Assembly (NCBI GenBank): GCA_024508355.1
Contig: JAMZEJ010000002.1
Coordinates: 425,644-489,643 of the forward strand
Direction of reading: 5' to 3'
DNA length: 64,000 nt
Origin: Rhizosaccharibacter radicis
GTDB taxonomy: Bacteria; Pseudomonadota; Alphaproteobacteria; Acetobacterales; Acetobacteraceae
Numbering within the stretch: the first letter of the stretch is position 1; each line of letters begins with the position of its first letter. Under the pieces are notes generated by a model. The model made no database searches, was not told where the DNA came from, and was given only the letters and a program-made list of their open reading frames with translations. The position numbers were made by a program, and so were the translations under genes. Positions 57,735 through 64,000 of this stretch are shown piece after piece.

Positions 57735-58070
57735 GTGCTGGAAACCTCGATCTTCACGCGGCGGGCAGCCGCTCTGCTGGGTCGTGAGGAACGGGTCGAA
57801 CTGGTCAACCTGCTGGCGAGCGATCCGGAGGCTGGTGACGTCATTCCGGGCACCGGGGGTATCTGCAAGCTGCGGTTTGCGGCCGGCGGCCAGGGCAAGC
57901 GGAGCGCCTTCCGGGTCGTCTAGGACGTCCTGAACGACGACATGCCCGTGCTGGCGTTGCTGATCTACGGCAAGGGCGAACAGGTGAATCCCACGCCCGG
58001 CCAGAAGCGGGCGATGGCGGCGATCGTGGCCGGCTTCAGGACGGTGCATGGGCAACGGAGGAAGGCATGA
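57735..58070 (+). pseudogene. higB: HigB-type toxin with an internal amber codon
   Basis: GTG 57735 opens VLETSIFTRRAAALLGREER and continues VELVNLLASDPEAGDVIPGT, KLRFAAGGQGKRSAFRVV, then TAG at 57921-57923, then DVLNDDMPVLALLIYGKGEQ, ending in QRRKA at 58070. Without the stop it is 111 residues of a RelE/ParE-superfamily HigB-like mRNA endonuclease. The amber replaces a position normally aromatic (Tyr or Phe). The last codons overlap the antitoxin start by ATGA. Toxin is probably dead unless an amber suppressor exists. Confidence 0.78.
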
Positions 58071-58369
58071 GCGAGCGTATCGACATCACCGACGAGCTGA
58101 TTGCCTCCCTGCAGGAAGCAGGCGAGATCCTGTCTGGGACCAAGGCCCCGGCGCGGGCCTGGACGCCTCCGGCCGACGTGGACGTGAAAGCCATCCGCGC
58201 GCGCCGTGGGCTCAGCCAGGTGGCGTTCGCCCGGCGCTATGGCTTCAGCCCCGACGCCGTGCGTGACTGGGAGCAGGGACGCCGACGGCCGGAGCAAGCA
58301 GCGCGCACGCTGCTGCTGGTGATCGACAAGGAGCCAGAGGCGGTCGAACGGGTGTTGGCGGTGGCCTGA
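58067..58369 (+). CDS. higA: HigA-type XRE antitoxin (orphaned)
   Basis: 100 residues. After a flexible N-terminus (RIDITDELIASLQEAGEIL), the helix-turn-helix reads IRARRGLSQVAFARRYGFSP with AVRDWEQGRRRPEQAARTLL. Antitoxins of HigBA follow their toxins in this order. The ATGA overlap shows former coupling to higB. It may now act only as a DNA-binding repressor at the upstream dyads. Confidence 0.85.
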   Translation: MSERIDITDELIASLQEAGEILSGTKAPARAWTPPADVDVKAIRARRGLSQVAFARRYGFSPDAVRDWEQGRRRPEQAARTLLLVIDKEPEAVERVLAVA

Positions 58370-58426
58370 GATTAGAGCCAGCGCTGCAGCCGGTCTCCGG
58401 CGATTGCACCGCCTCCGTGGCGGAGA

Positions 58427-59413
58427 TCAAGTCTCGCTGGTGATCAGTATGATCTTGCCCAGAATGCCACCACGCTCCATCATCCGGTGTGCTTCGGCAG
58501 CCGCAGTAAGCGGGAGGACGGCGTGCACCAGGGGGCGCAGGCGGCCCTGCCGGAAGAGTGGCATTGCTACCTCTTCGAAGCGACGCACCATGGCACGCTT
58601 CTCTTCGGCTGTCCGGGACTTCATCACGGTTCCCTGGATGCGCAGATGATTGTGCAGCAGTAGGTTGAGCGGGATGGCAGCCTCCGCTTCGCCGCTCAGG
58701 ATGCCGACCTGCACCAGCGTTCCCCCTGGACGGAGACAACGCAGGTTCGGCCCGAGAAAGGCTCCACCAACGAAATCAATCACGGCGTCCACACCCTGAT
58801 CGCAGGCGGCGTGCACGCCGTTCTGCCAGTCGCCGGACCGGCGGTCGAACACGATATTGGCCCCGATCCGACGCACATCCTCGGCCCTGTCGGCACTGCA
58901 GGTAGCCAGCACCTTGAGCCCGAGGGCCGCCGCAAGCTGCACGCAGGCCGACCCGATGCCGCCAGCCGCAGCATGGATCAGGACGCTGCGCCCTTTCCGC
59001 AGTCCGGCCAGATGGTGGATGGCTTCCACGGCCGTGACGAAGGACTCCATGATGGCCGCGGCGTCGTTGATCGAGAGATCATCCGGTATGCGCACCGCCA
59101 TCGAGCGATCGACGCGCGCGTACTCGGCATAGGCACCTCCGCCGACGATCGCCATGACTCGGTCGCCCGGTGCGAAATTCGTCACGTCCGCTCCGGTCGC
59201 TACGACGTCGCCGGCCAGTTCGAGGCCGAGCAAGTCGCTTTCACCGAAATGCTGGCCCGCGTAGAAGCCGTCCCGCTGGAGGATGTCCGCACGGTTCACG
59301 CCTGCCGCCCCGACCCGGACAAGAAGGTCGGTCGGCCGCACGACCGGCAGCGGCACCTCTGCCAGGTGCAGCACCTCCGCCGGGCCGAACCGGTCATGAA
59401 CGATCGCCCTCAT
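58427..59413 (-). CDS. Zinc-free MDR oxidoreductase (quinone reductase type)
   Basis: 328 residues from ATG 59413, overlapping the stop of the preceding gene by ATGA. The N-terminal MRAIVHDRFGPAEVLHLAEV, GVNRADILQRDGFY, GLELAGDVVATGADV and the Rossmann motif VLIHAAAGGIGSACVQLA mark the quinone oxidoreductase (Qor/TP53I3) group, NADPH-dependent. It forms a two-gene operon with the SRPBCC-like gene, opposite a LysR regulator. Confidence 0.88.
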   Translation of the reverse strand: MRAIVHDRFGPAEVLHLAEVPLPVVRPTDLLVRVGAAGVNRADILQRDGFYAGQHFGESDLLGLELAGDVVATGADVTNFAPGDRVMAIVGGGAYAEYARVDRSMAVRIPDDLSINDAAAIMESFVTAVEAIHHLAGLRKGRSVLIHAAAGGIGSACVQLAAALGLKVLATCSADRAEDVRRIGANIVFDRRSGDWQNGVHAACDQGVDAVIDFVGGAFLGPNLRCLRPGGTLVQVGILSGEAEAAIPLNLLLHNHLRIQGTVMKSRTAEEKRAMVRRFEEVAMPLFRQGRLRPLVHAVLPLTAAAEAHRMMERGGILGKIILITSET

Positions 59414-59964
59414 CGTGCCGTGTCCTGCGCACGCCGAGTCCGGGCGCGCCGGGCGATGCTTTCGGCGAAGAGCGGCGTTTCGCGGCGGTTGTGATCGCTG
59501 CCGGCGGCTTGTCGCGCTTCGGCTGCCGCCTCGAAGCTCATGCCGTGCTGCGCGATGAAGCTCATGAAGGCGTCGGTCGGACGAGCCGTGACCCGATTGG
59601 TATAGCGTGTGCGGCCGTTGCCGGCGTCTTCCGCGATAAGCTCCCAAAGCACGTTGACCTGGGTGCGGCCGTTGGCGGTGAACACGTCCGAGATGGAATT
59701 CATCCGGCAGTAGCTGGCTGTCGCCTCGTCCGCCACGTAGTGCTGCACCACCAGGCCGGTGCCGACCATCTCGACGTTGATCGACATGCGGCGCCCGTCA
59801 TCGGTTGTGGTGATGCCGGCCGCGATGTGGTCGGGCTCGCAGCAGCGGCGATACTCGGCCTCGGGAAGGGTAAACAGCCAGTCGGCGATGTCGATGTCGG
59901 CCAGCGGAACGTCGATCTCGTGGGAATAGGCGGATTGGGACAGGATCTGGTCGAGGACCTGCAT
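59410..59964 (-). CDS. SRPBCC-like hypothetical protein
   Basis: 184 residues, first gene of the operon. The sequence IADWLFTLPEAEYRRCCEPDH, GLVVQHYVADEATASYCRMNS, VLWELIAEDAGNGRTRYTNRV suggests a helix-grip lipid- or ligand-binding fold, with a charged Arg-rich C-terminus. I place it in SRPBCC only tentatively. Pairing with a quinone reductase hints at handling a hydrophobic ligand. Confidence 0.6.
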   Translation of the reverse strand: MQVLDQILSQSAYSHEIDVPLADIDIADWLFTLPEAEYRRCCEPDHIAAGITTTDDGRRMSINVEMVGTGLVVQHYVADEATASYCRMNSISDVFTANGRTQVNVLWELIAEDAGNGRTRYTNRVTARPTDAFMSFIAQHGMSFEAAAEARQAAGSDHNRRETPLFAESIARRARTRRAQDTAR

Positions 59965-59969
59965 GAGCG

Positions 59970-60015
59970 TTCTCCTTGGATCGGGGCGGAGGGTCGTCCG
60001 CCCTTGATCGGAGAA
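59970..60015. promoter_or_regulatory. Nested dyad upstream of the SRPBCC-like gene
   Basis: Inner arms GGGCGGA (59984-59990) and TCCGCCC (59997-60003) flank a 6-base loop; outer arms TTCTCC (59970-59975) and GGAGAA (60010-60015) extend the symmetry. The outer arm overlaps the AAGGAGA ribosome site of the minus-strand gene. It could be a LysR operator or a leader hairpin controlling translation. Confidence 0.5.
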
Positions 60016-60095
60016 TCGTCTCGACGGCACCTTGACGGGAACGCACGCTGAGCTGCGAACGGTTTTGCCTGCCAAGCAAAGAAGGGCTCTGGGGC

Positions 60096-61040
60096 ATGAG
60101 GGACCCGCGCTTCGCCGAGCACCTGGCCGTCTTCGTTGAGGTTGCCCGGCTGGGGAGCTTCTCTGCCACAGCCCGGAAGCGCGGGCAGACGCCGTCGGCT
60201 GTGGTGCGCCAAATCGATATGCTCGAGCATTCCCTGGGCGTGGCCCTGCTGGTTCGCTCCACCCGTCTTCTGGTGCTGACCGATGCAGGCGAGCGCCTGC
60301 TGGAGCGGGCGCAGCCGCTCCTTGATCAGCTCACCGACGTTCATGCCGAGGTGGCCGCTTTCGACGGAGTTGTGTCCGGAACGGTCCGGATCGCCTGCTT
60401 TCCCTCTTTCGGCAAACGATACGTCATCCCCGCCATGGAACGGGCGATGGCGGAGCATCCGCGGCTCCGCCTGGAGCTGGACCTTACCGAGCGTCTCGCA
60501 GATCCGGTGCTCGACCGGCTCGATGCTGTTATCCGCATTGGGCATCTCGCGGATAGCAACCTCATCGCGACGAAACTCGCTGAGCAGCGCCGGCTGCTCG
60601 TGGCAAGCCCGGCCTATCTCGAACGTGCTGGAACTCCCGCCCACACGGCTGAACTCCAACGCCATCGCCTGATCGACAAGCTTCATGGGGCGGATCTCCT
60701 CGGCTGGAGAGATCTCCTCGGGCAGCGCGTGGGAGAGGAGCCGGAAGGCGCGGCGGTGTTCCGATGCGACGACTTCGAAGCGATGCGTCTGGCAGCTCGT
60801 GGCGGTGTTGGGGTCGCCCTGCTGCCTGATTGGGTGGTCGGCCCAGACGTGGGGAAGGGACACCTGGTCCGCCTAGCGATAGGTGGAGAGCCATGGAACG
60901 CGGAGCCTACGGGGATCTGGCTTCTGCGGGCGCTTGCTCAGCCTTCGGCCCGGCTGCAGGTGGTCATGGCAACATTGCGGACGCTAATCGGCTCGCCTCC
61001 AGTTTGGGCGACCTACCTGCCTACCATCACTGCTGCTTAG
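60096..61040 (+). CDS. LysR-family regulator (AaeR/DsdC-like subgroup)
   Basis: 314 residues. The helix-turn-helix is LAVFVEVARLGSFSATARKR with QTPSAVVRQIDMLEHSLGVA, then LLVRSTRLLVLTDAG; the effector domain includes RIACFPSFGKRYVIPAMERA and GVGVALLPDWVVG. It is divergent from the SRPBCC/quinone-reductase operon, 131 bp apart with the nested dyad between, and is its likely regulator. Confidence 0.88.
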   Translation: MRDPRFAEHLAVFVEVARLGSFSATARKRGQTPSAVVRQIDMLEHSLGVALLVRSTRLLVLTDAGERLLERAQPLLDQLTDVHAEVAAFDGVVSGTVRIACFPSFGKRYVIPAMERAMAEHPRLRLELDLTERLADPVLDRLDAVIRIGHLADSNLIATKLAEQRRLLVASPAYLERAGTPAHTAELQRHRLIDKLHGADLLGWRDLLGQRVGEEPEGAAVFRCDDFEAMRLAARGGVGVALLPDWVVGPDVGKGHLVRLAIGGEPWNAEPTGIWLLRALAQPSARLQVVMATLRTLIGSPPVWATYLPTITAA

Positions 61041-61453
61041 CAGGCGGAGGCCGCTTTCTCAGGAGCGGCGACATATGACATATCGTCGGACGGCACGACC
61101 CGTCTCACTTCAAGGCCGCCTGGCTCCCTACCTCTTCCCGACCGCAAGTGTCCGCGCAGCCGACTGCTGCCCGAGCGATACGTCATCTGAATGATGCCCC
61201 TGCGGGCCTTCGAGTTGGGGGCGATTTTTTACGTTTCAGGATACTGTGCGCCCGACCGACAACAAGTTGCTGCCAGCGAGGCGCTAGACGATCGGCGGCT
61301 CCAGCACCACCCACGCCAGCCCGCGCAGGTGGTCGGCCATCTCGGCGAGGGGTTTGGCGCGAGCTAGCCTCAATTCGTGTCAGCATCGTCGAGGCATGAC
61401 CGGAAGAGTTGTGTGTACTTCGGGGGATCAGCTGGTCGGCTCTGGTACGGGGG
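61041..61453. other. Gene-free stretch between LysR and GST genes
   Basis: About 410 bp of mixed composition between convergent genes. Short frames are present but none is recognisable, and no strong hairpin was seen. Confidence 0.35.
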
Positions 61454-62140
61454 TCAAAAGCCGAGCCTTTGTAGGTCCTCTGGTTCGAAAGCTTGGCCGC
61501 TCCGGTTCTTCACGCTCGGCAGGTTTGAGACGCGAGTGCGCCAACTCGATAGCGCGGTAAGTTCTGGTGTAGCGGAAAGTCCTGCCGCATCAGCGAACAT
61601 CAGCCCCGCGAACAAGGTGATGTCGGCCATTGAGAAAGTGTCGCCGGCCAAAAAGAAGCGGTGTTGCAGTACCTCGTCGAAGGTGGTCATGCCCGCAAGC
61701 GCGCGATCCCGCTCCCGCCGGCCCCAAATCTCACGCCCCTCCCAATCGAGGCTCTTGAACGCCCGCAGCTCGGCGCTGAGGCTTGGGGTCGCGTAGTGGA
61801 AGTAGTGCCCGACCGCGTCCAGCACCTCGGCCTCCGCGCGACGCTGCATCATGTGGATCATGGCTTTCTCGCGCGGCGTCCTGCCTGTAAGCCGCGGATC
61901 GCCGTCGAGGTTGTCGAGATACTCGGTGATGGCCGTGCATTCGGTGACGTAGGTGCCGTCATCGAGCTGCAGCACCGGAAGCACGCCGACCGGGTTCTTT
62001 TCCAGGAAGGCCCGCTGCTTGTGCTCGGCCGCGATTAGATCGACCGGAACGAACTCGATCTCGGAGTCGAGGCCCTTCTCAGTCAGGACGATGCGGATAC
62101 GGGCCGGGTTCGGGAAACCCGGGCGATCGAAGAGCTTCAT
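61454..62140 (-). CDS. Glutathione S-transferase
   Basis: 228 residues. The thioredoxin-like N-domain reads MKLFDRPGFPNPARIRIVLT with the glutathione-binding cis-Pro motif NPVGVLPVLQLDDG and ECTAITEYLDN. The alpha-helical C-domain has GDTFSMADITLFAGLMFADA, the N-capping S-x-x-D box. It conjugates glutathione to electrophiles or reduces peroxides. It is divergent from a TetR gene with two dyads between. Confidence 0.9.
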   Translation of the reverse strand: MKLFDRPGFPNPARIRIVLTEKGLDSEIEFVPVDLIAAEHKQRAFLEKNPVGVLPVLQLDDGTYVTECTAITEYLDNLDGDPRLTGRTPREKAMIHMMQRRAEAEVLDAVGHYFHYATPSLSAELRAFKSLDWEGREIWGRRERDRALAGMTTFDEVLQHRFFLAGDTFSMADITLFAGLMFADAAGLSATPELTALSSWRTRVSNLPSVKNRSGQAFEPEDLQRLGF

Positions 62141-62158
62141 GTGCGCCTCTCATATGAC

Positions 62159-62178
62159 TGTCTATCGATAGATAGACA
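62159..62178. promoter_or_regulatory. Operator dyad proximal to the GST gene
   Basis: TGTCTATC-GATA-GATAGACA is a perfect 20-bp palindrome located 18 bp upstream of the GST start. It shares the core CTATC/GATAG with the dyad at 62217, so both are likely sites for the same TetR protein. Confidence 0.75.
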
Positions 62179-62216
62179 AGCGGTTGGCTAGGCCTTCTCC
62201 TGAGGCCCGTCAATAG

Positions 62217-62238
62217 CTATCTATCGGTCGATAGAGAG
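62217..62238. promoter_or_regulatory. Operator dyad proximal to the TetR gene
   Basis: CTATCTATCG-GT-CGATAGAGAG pairs at 9 of 10 positions. It lies 7 bp before the TetR ATG at 62246 and would support autorepression. The two dyads are centred 59 bp apart. Confidence 0.72.
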
Positions 62239-62245
62239 GTCGCTA

Positions 62246-62821
62246 ATGGCGCGAGTAACCGGTCTGGACATGCGCGAAACCCTTATGGCGGCAGCCCGCC
62301 TGACGGTGCAGGCGCATGGCTATAACGCTCTGAGCTTCCGCGAGCTGGCTCAGGAGGTCGGCATCAAGAGCGCCAGCGTCCACCACCACTTCCCCACAAA
62401 AGGCGCGCTCGCGGCGGCACTGGCGCGACGCTATACCGAGGATGGCGTGGCCTATCTGTCGGACCTTCTGGCACGGTCGAGCAACCCGACTTGGTGTATG
62501 GATCGCTATGTTGAGATCTTCCGGTCTGCCCTGACGAACGACAACCGCATGTGCCTGTGCGGGATCATGAGCGCGGAGTTGGACGACCTCCCTCCGGAAG
62601 TGAGGAGCGAGATTGATGCCTTCACAGCTACAAACGTCGAGTGGATCGCTAAGGTGCTGGAGTTCTCCAAATCCAAGACGAGTGCCCAGGAGCGCCTGGA
62701 CCGGGCCATCGCGATCTTCTCGGCCATTGAGGGTGCGCAATTAGTCGCCCGTGGGGGTCAGGACATTTCGATCTTTGATCGGAGCGTGCAGGCCTACCGA
62801 AGAGCCGGGCTTATTCCATAG
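62246..62821 (+). CDS. TetR-family repressor
   Basis: 191 residues. The helix-turn-helix is RETLMAAARLTVQAHGYNAL with LAQEVGIKSASVHHHFPTKG; the C-domain includes MCLCGIMSAELDDLPPEVRS, characteristic of TetR regulators related to AcuR/NemR types. It is divergent from GST and probably senses an electrophile that the GST removes. Confidence 0.9.
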   Translation: MARVTGLDMRETLMAAARLTVQAHGYNALSFRELAQEVGIKSASVHHHFPTKGALAAALARRYTEDGVAYLSDLLARSSNPTWCMDRYVEIFRSALTNDNRMCLCGIMSAELDDLPPEVRSEIDAFTATNVEWIAKVLEFSKSKTSAQERLDRAIAIFSAIEGAQLVARGGQDISIFDRSVQAYRRAGLIP

Positions 62822-63079
62822 CGAGATGATTGGCATCATCCGATCTTGCACATGTGTGCCGGCGCCCTGCGTCTCGGGTCATGTATGTTATTAGCCGCTT
62901 AAGCGTCCCACCAGCATCCTCCACTGTAGCACGACCCACCATAGCAGACGCCAACCCGGACAGGCAGTTCGCCAGGATCCATTTCAACCGGGTGCAACTC
63001 TCTCCATATCCGTTTCGGGATCGGGGCAGCGACAATCGGCAACGCGACCTTCGCCGGCGCTTCCGTCCCACAACTATGG
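62822..63079. other. Intergenic DNA before the transposase tail
   Basis: About 260 bp with no intact gene. It likely contains eroded insertion-sequence DNA leading into the transposase fragment at 63080. Confidence 0.35.
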
Positions 63080-63229
63080 GTGGTGGAACGATCGTTCGGC
63101 TGGATGGCCCGCTTCCGCCGCCTCGCTCGCGATTACGAGCGCCTACCTGAAACCTTGGCCGGACTGGGCCTCGTCGCCCTCGTGGTTCTCCTGCTCCGAC
63201 GCGTCGGCCAACTGACCGTCAATGCGTAA
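63080..63229 (+). pseudogene. IS5-family transposase C-terminal fragment
   Basis: The frame encodes [20 protein letters not shown] followed by [20 protein letters not shown] and a TAA stop at 63227-63229. This is the standard C-terminus of one IS5-family transposase group (motif [16 protein letters not shown]). The rest of the gene is missing. It belongs to a different element from the remnant at 56558-57293. Confidence 0.82.
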
Positions 63230-63278
63230 CTGCCTCTATCTCCGACTGACGGGTAGAATTTTATTATATCTAGACGTT

Positions 63279-63307
63279 ACGTGCATCCAGATGAGTGCAT
63301 TGCACGT
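63279..63307. promoter_or_regulatory. Inverted repeat upstream of the fasciclin gene
   Basis: ACGTGCA (63279-63285) and TGCACGT (63301-63307) are perfect inverted arms 15 bp apart, 53-81 bp before the ATG at 63360 and just after an AT-rich stretch (TTTTATTATATCTAG). It is a candidate operator or promoter element. Confidence 0.45.
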
Positions 63308-63359
63308 AGTTCCTTACGGAAGGGTGACCGGAACAGGCCGGTTGTCGGGAGGGAACAAT

Positions 63360-63941
63360 ATGAATACTTCAAGACTGGCTGTTATGGCTCTCTCTACCGC
63401 ACTCCTGGCCGGATGTGGTGGGGCGATGTCGCAGCCTGCGGCGACGGGCATGCCGATGACGGATCCGATGGTCGGCGGGGCGGCGATGTATCCGCAGCGG
63501 AACATCATTCAGAACGCGGTGAATTCGAAGGACCACACTACCCTCGTCGCCGCAGTGAAGGCGGCTGGACTCGTCGATACGCTGTCGGGCCCGGGGCCGT
63601 TCACGGTGTTCGCGCCAACCAACGAGGCGTTTGCGATGCTGCCGGCCGGCACCGTCGATACCCTGCTGCAGCCCCAGAACAAGCCTCAGCTGACCAAGGT
63701 TTTGACCTACCATGTCGTCGCGGGGACGATGGATACGAAGGCCCTCACCGCAGCGATCAACACCGGCGGCGGACGTGCCACGCTGACCACGGTGGAGGGC
63801 GAACCGCTGACCGTCACGATGCCAATGGCCGGCACCATCGTGCTGACCGATGCCAAGGGCGGAAAGGCGACCGTCACTACCGCAAACGTGTATCAGAGCA
63901 ATGGAGTGATCCACGTCATCGACCACGTGCTGATGCCGTAA
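63360..63941 (+). CDS. Fasciclin (FAS1)-domain lipoprotein
   Basis: 193 residues, with GGGAGGG about eight bases before ATG 63360. The signal MNTSRLAVMALSTALLAGCG has a lipobox (LAGC), predicting a lipid-anchored mature protein. The FAS1 domain carries H1 GPGPFTVFAPTNEAFAML, VLTYHVVAGTMD and H2 NGVIHVIDHVLMP. FAS1 proteins mediate adhesion or matrix contact. It is the last gene in the window, followed by a strong terminator. Confidence 0.92.
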   Translation: MNTSRLAVMALSTALLAGCGGAMSQPAATGMPMTDPMVGGAAMYPQRNIIQNAVNSKDHTTLVAAVKAAGLVDTLSGPGPFTVFAPTNEAFAMLPAGTVDTLLQPQNKPQLTKVLTYHVVAGTMDTKALTAAINTGGGRATLTTVEGEPLTVTMPMAGTIVLTDAKGGKATVTTANVYQSNGVIHVIDHVLMP

Positions 63942-63950
63942 ACGACCAGA

Positions 63951-63977
63951 TGCAGCCCGGCTGTCAGCCGGGCTGCA
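63951..63977 (+). terminator. Terminator after the fasciclin gene
   Basis: A perfect 12-bp stem, TGCAGCCCGGCT at 63951-63962 and AGCCGGGCTGCA at 63966-63977, closes a 3-base loop GTC. It begins ten bases after the TAA stop. There is no U-run, but stem strength suffices for a terminator-like role. Confidence 0.75.
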
Positions 63978-64000
63978 CAAGTCGGTCGAAAGTCTTACTT

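Noticed and set aside
56171..64000. Direct repeat of the tRNA-Ser 3' end as an island attachment site
   Set aside because: I looked for the GGTTCGAATCCCACC segment downstream and did not find a second copy in the window.

Overview
The window is high-GC alphaproteobacterial DNA, most likely from the family Acetobacteraceae or a close relative. The evidence is dense GC-rich coding on both strands, many 4-base start/stop overlaps, a CtrA-type regulator, an alphaproteobacterial pst-phoU-phoB-phoR order and a coiled-coil porin. This placement is inferred from gene content, not from a marker gene.

Layout. 1-4.7 kb: a LysR regulator cut by the window edge, divergent from a haloacetate-dehalogenase-like hydrolase, then glycerate 2-kinase and tartrate dehydrogenase. 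4.8-8.2 kb: a CtrA-like regulator with a degenerate receiver and a canonical CtrA box in its own promoter, then a dipeptidyl-peptidase-IV-type S9 peptidase. 9.0-11.5 kb: guanine deaminase coupled to an unusual arginase-family protein. 12.3-16.4 kb: an RhlE-type helicase, a porin preceded by a perfect Pho box, and a small secreted Cys-repeat protein. 16.7-18.8 kb: LysR plus a DapA-family lyase. 18.9-26.1 kb: the phosphate regulon, transcribed as pstS-pstC-pstA-pstB-phoU-phoB-phoR behind a near-perfect Pho box, with a PPP-type phosphatase divergent from it.

27.0-36.1 kb is a carbohydrate operon on the minus strand. An L-erythrulose-type kinase, DerI-like and LerI-like isomerases, a 3-hydroxyacyl-CoA-dehydrogenase-family enzyme, galactose mutarotase, galactose 1-dehydrogenase and class I fructose-bisphosphate aldolase follow in order. 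A divergent LysR gene with two dyads lies at its head. The kinase and isomerases would turn L-erythrulose into D-erythrose 4-phosphate; the two galactose genes would feed oxidative galactose use. 36.2-41.6 kb: TonB-dependent receptor, exported oxalate decarboxylase and an exported alpha/beta hydrolase. 41.9-55.9 kb: a SnoaL-like protein, a GH64-type beta-glucanase, an SDR/TetR pair with a clear operator, DUF485-ActP acetate uptake, two MFS carriers, a shrunken catalase-like protein, a semialdehyde dehydrogenase and an XRE/MDR pair.

tRNA-Ser(GGA) at 56.1 kb marks the edge of an accessory region running to the window end. That region holds a frameshifted IS5-type transposase, an AlpA stub, a HigBA-type toxin-antitoxin locus whose toxin has an amber codon, redox and GST genes with divergent regulators and strong operators, a second transposase tail and a fasciclin lipoprotein. 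No CRISPR array, rRNA or complete phage was seen.
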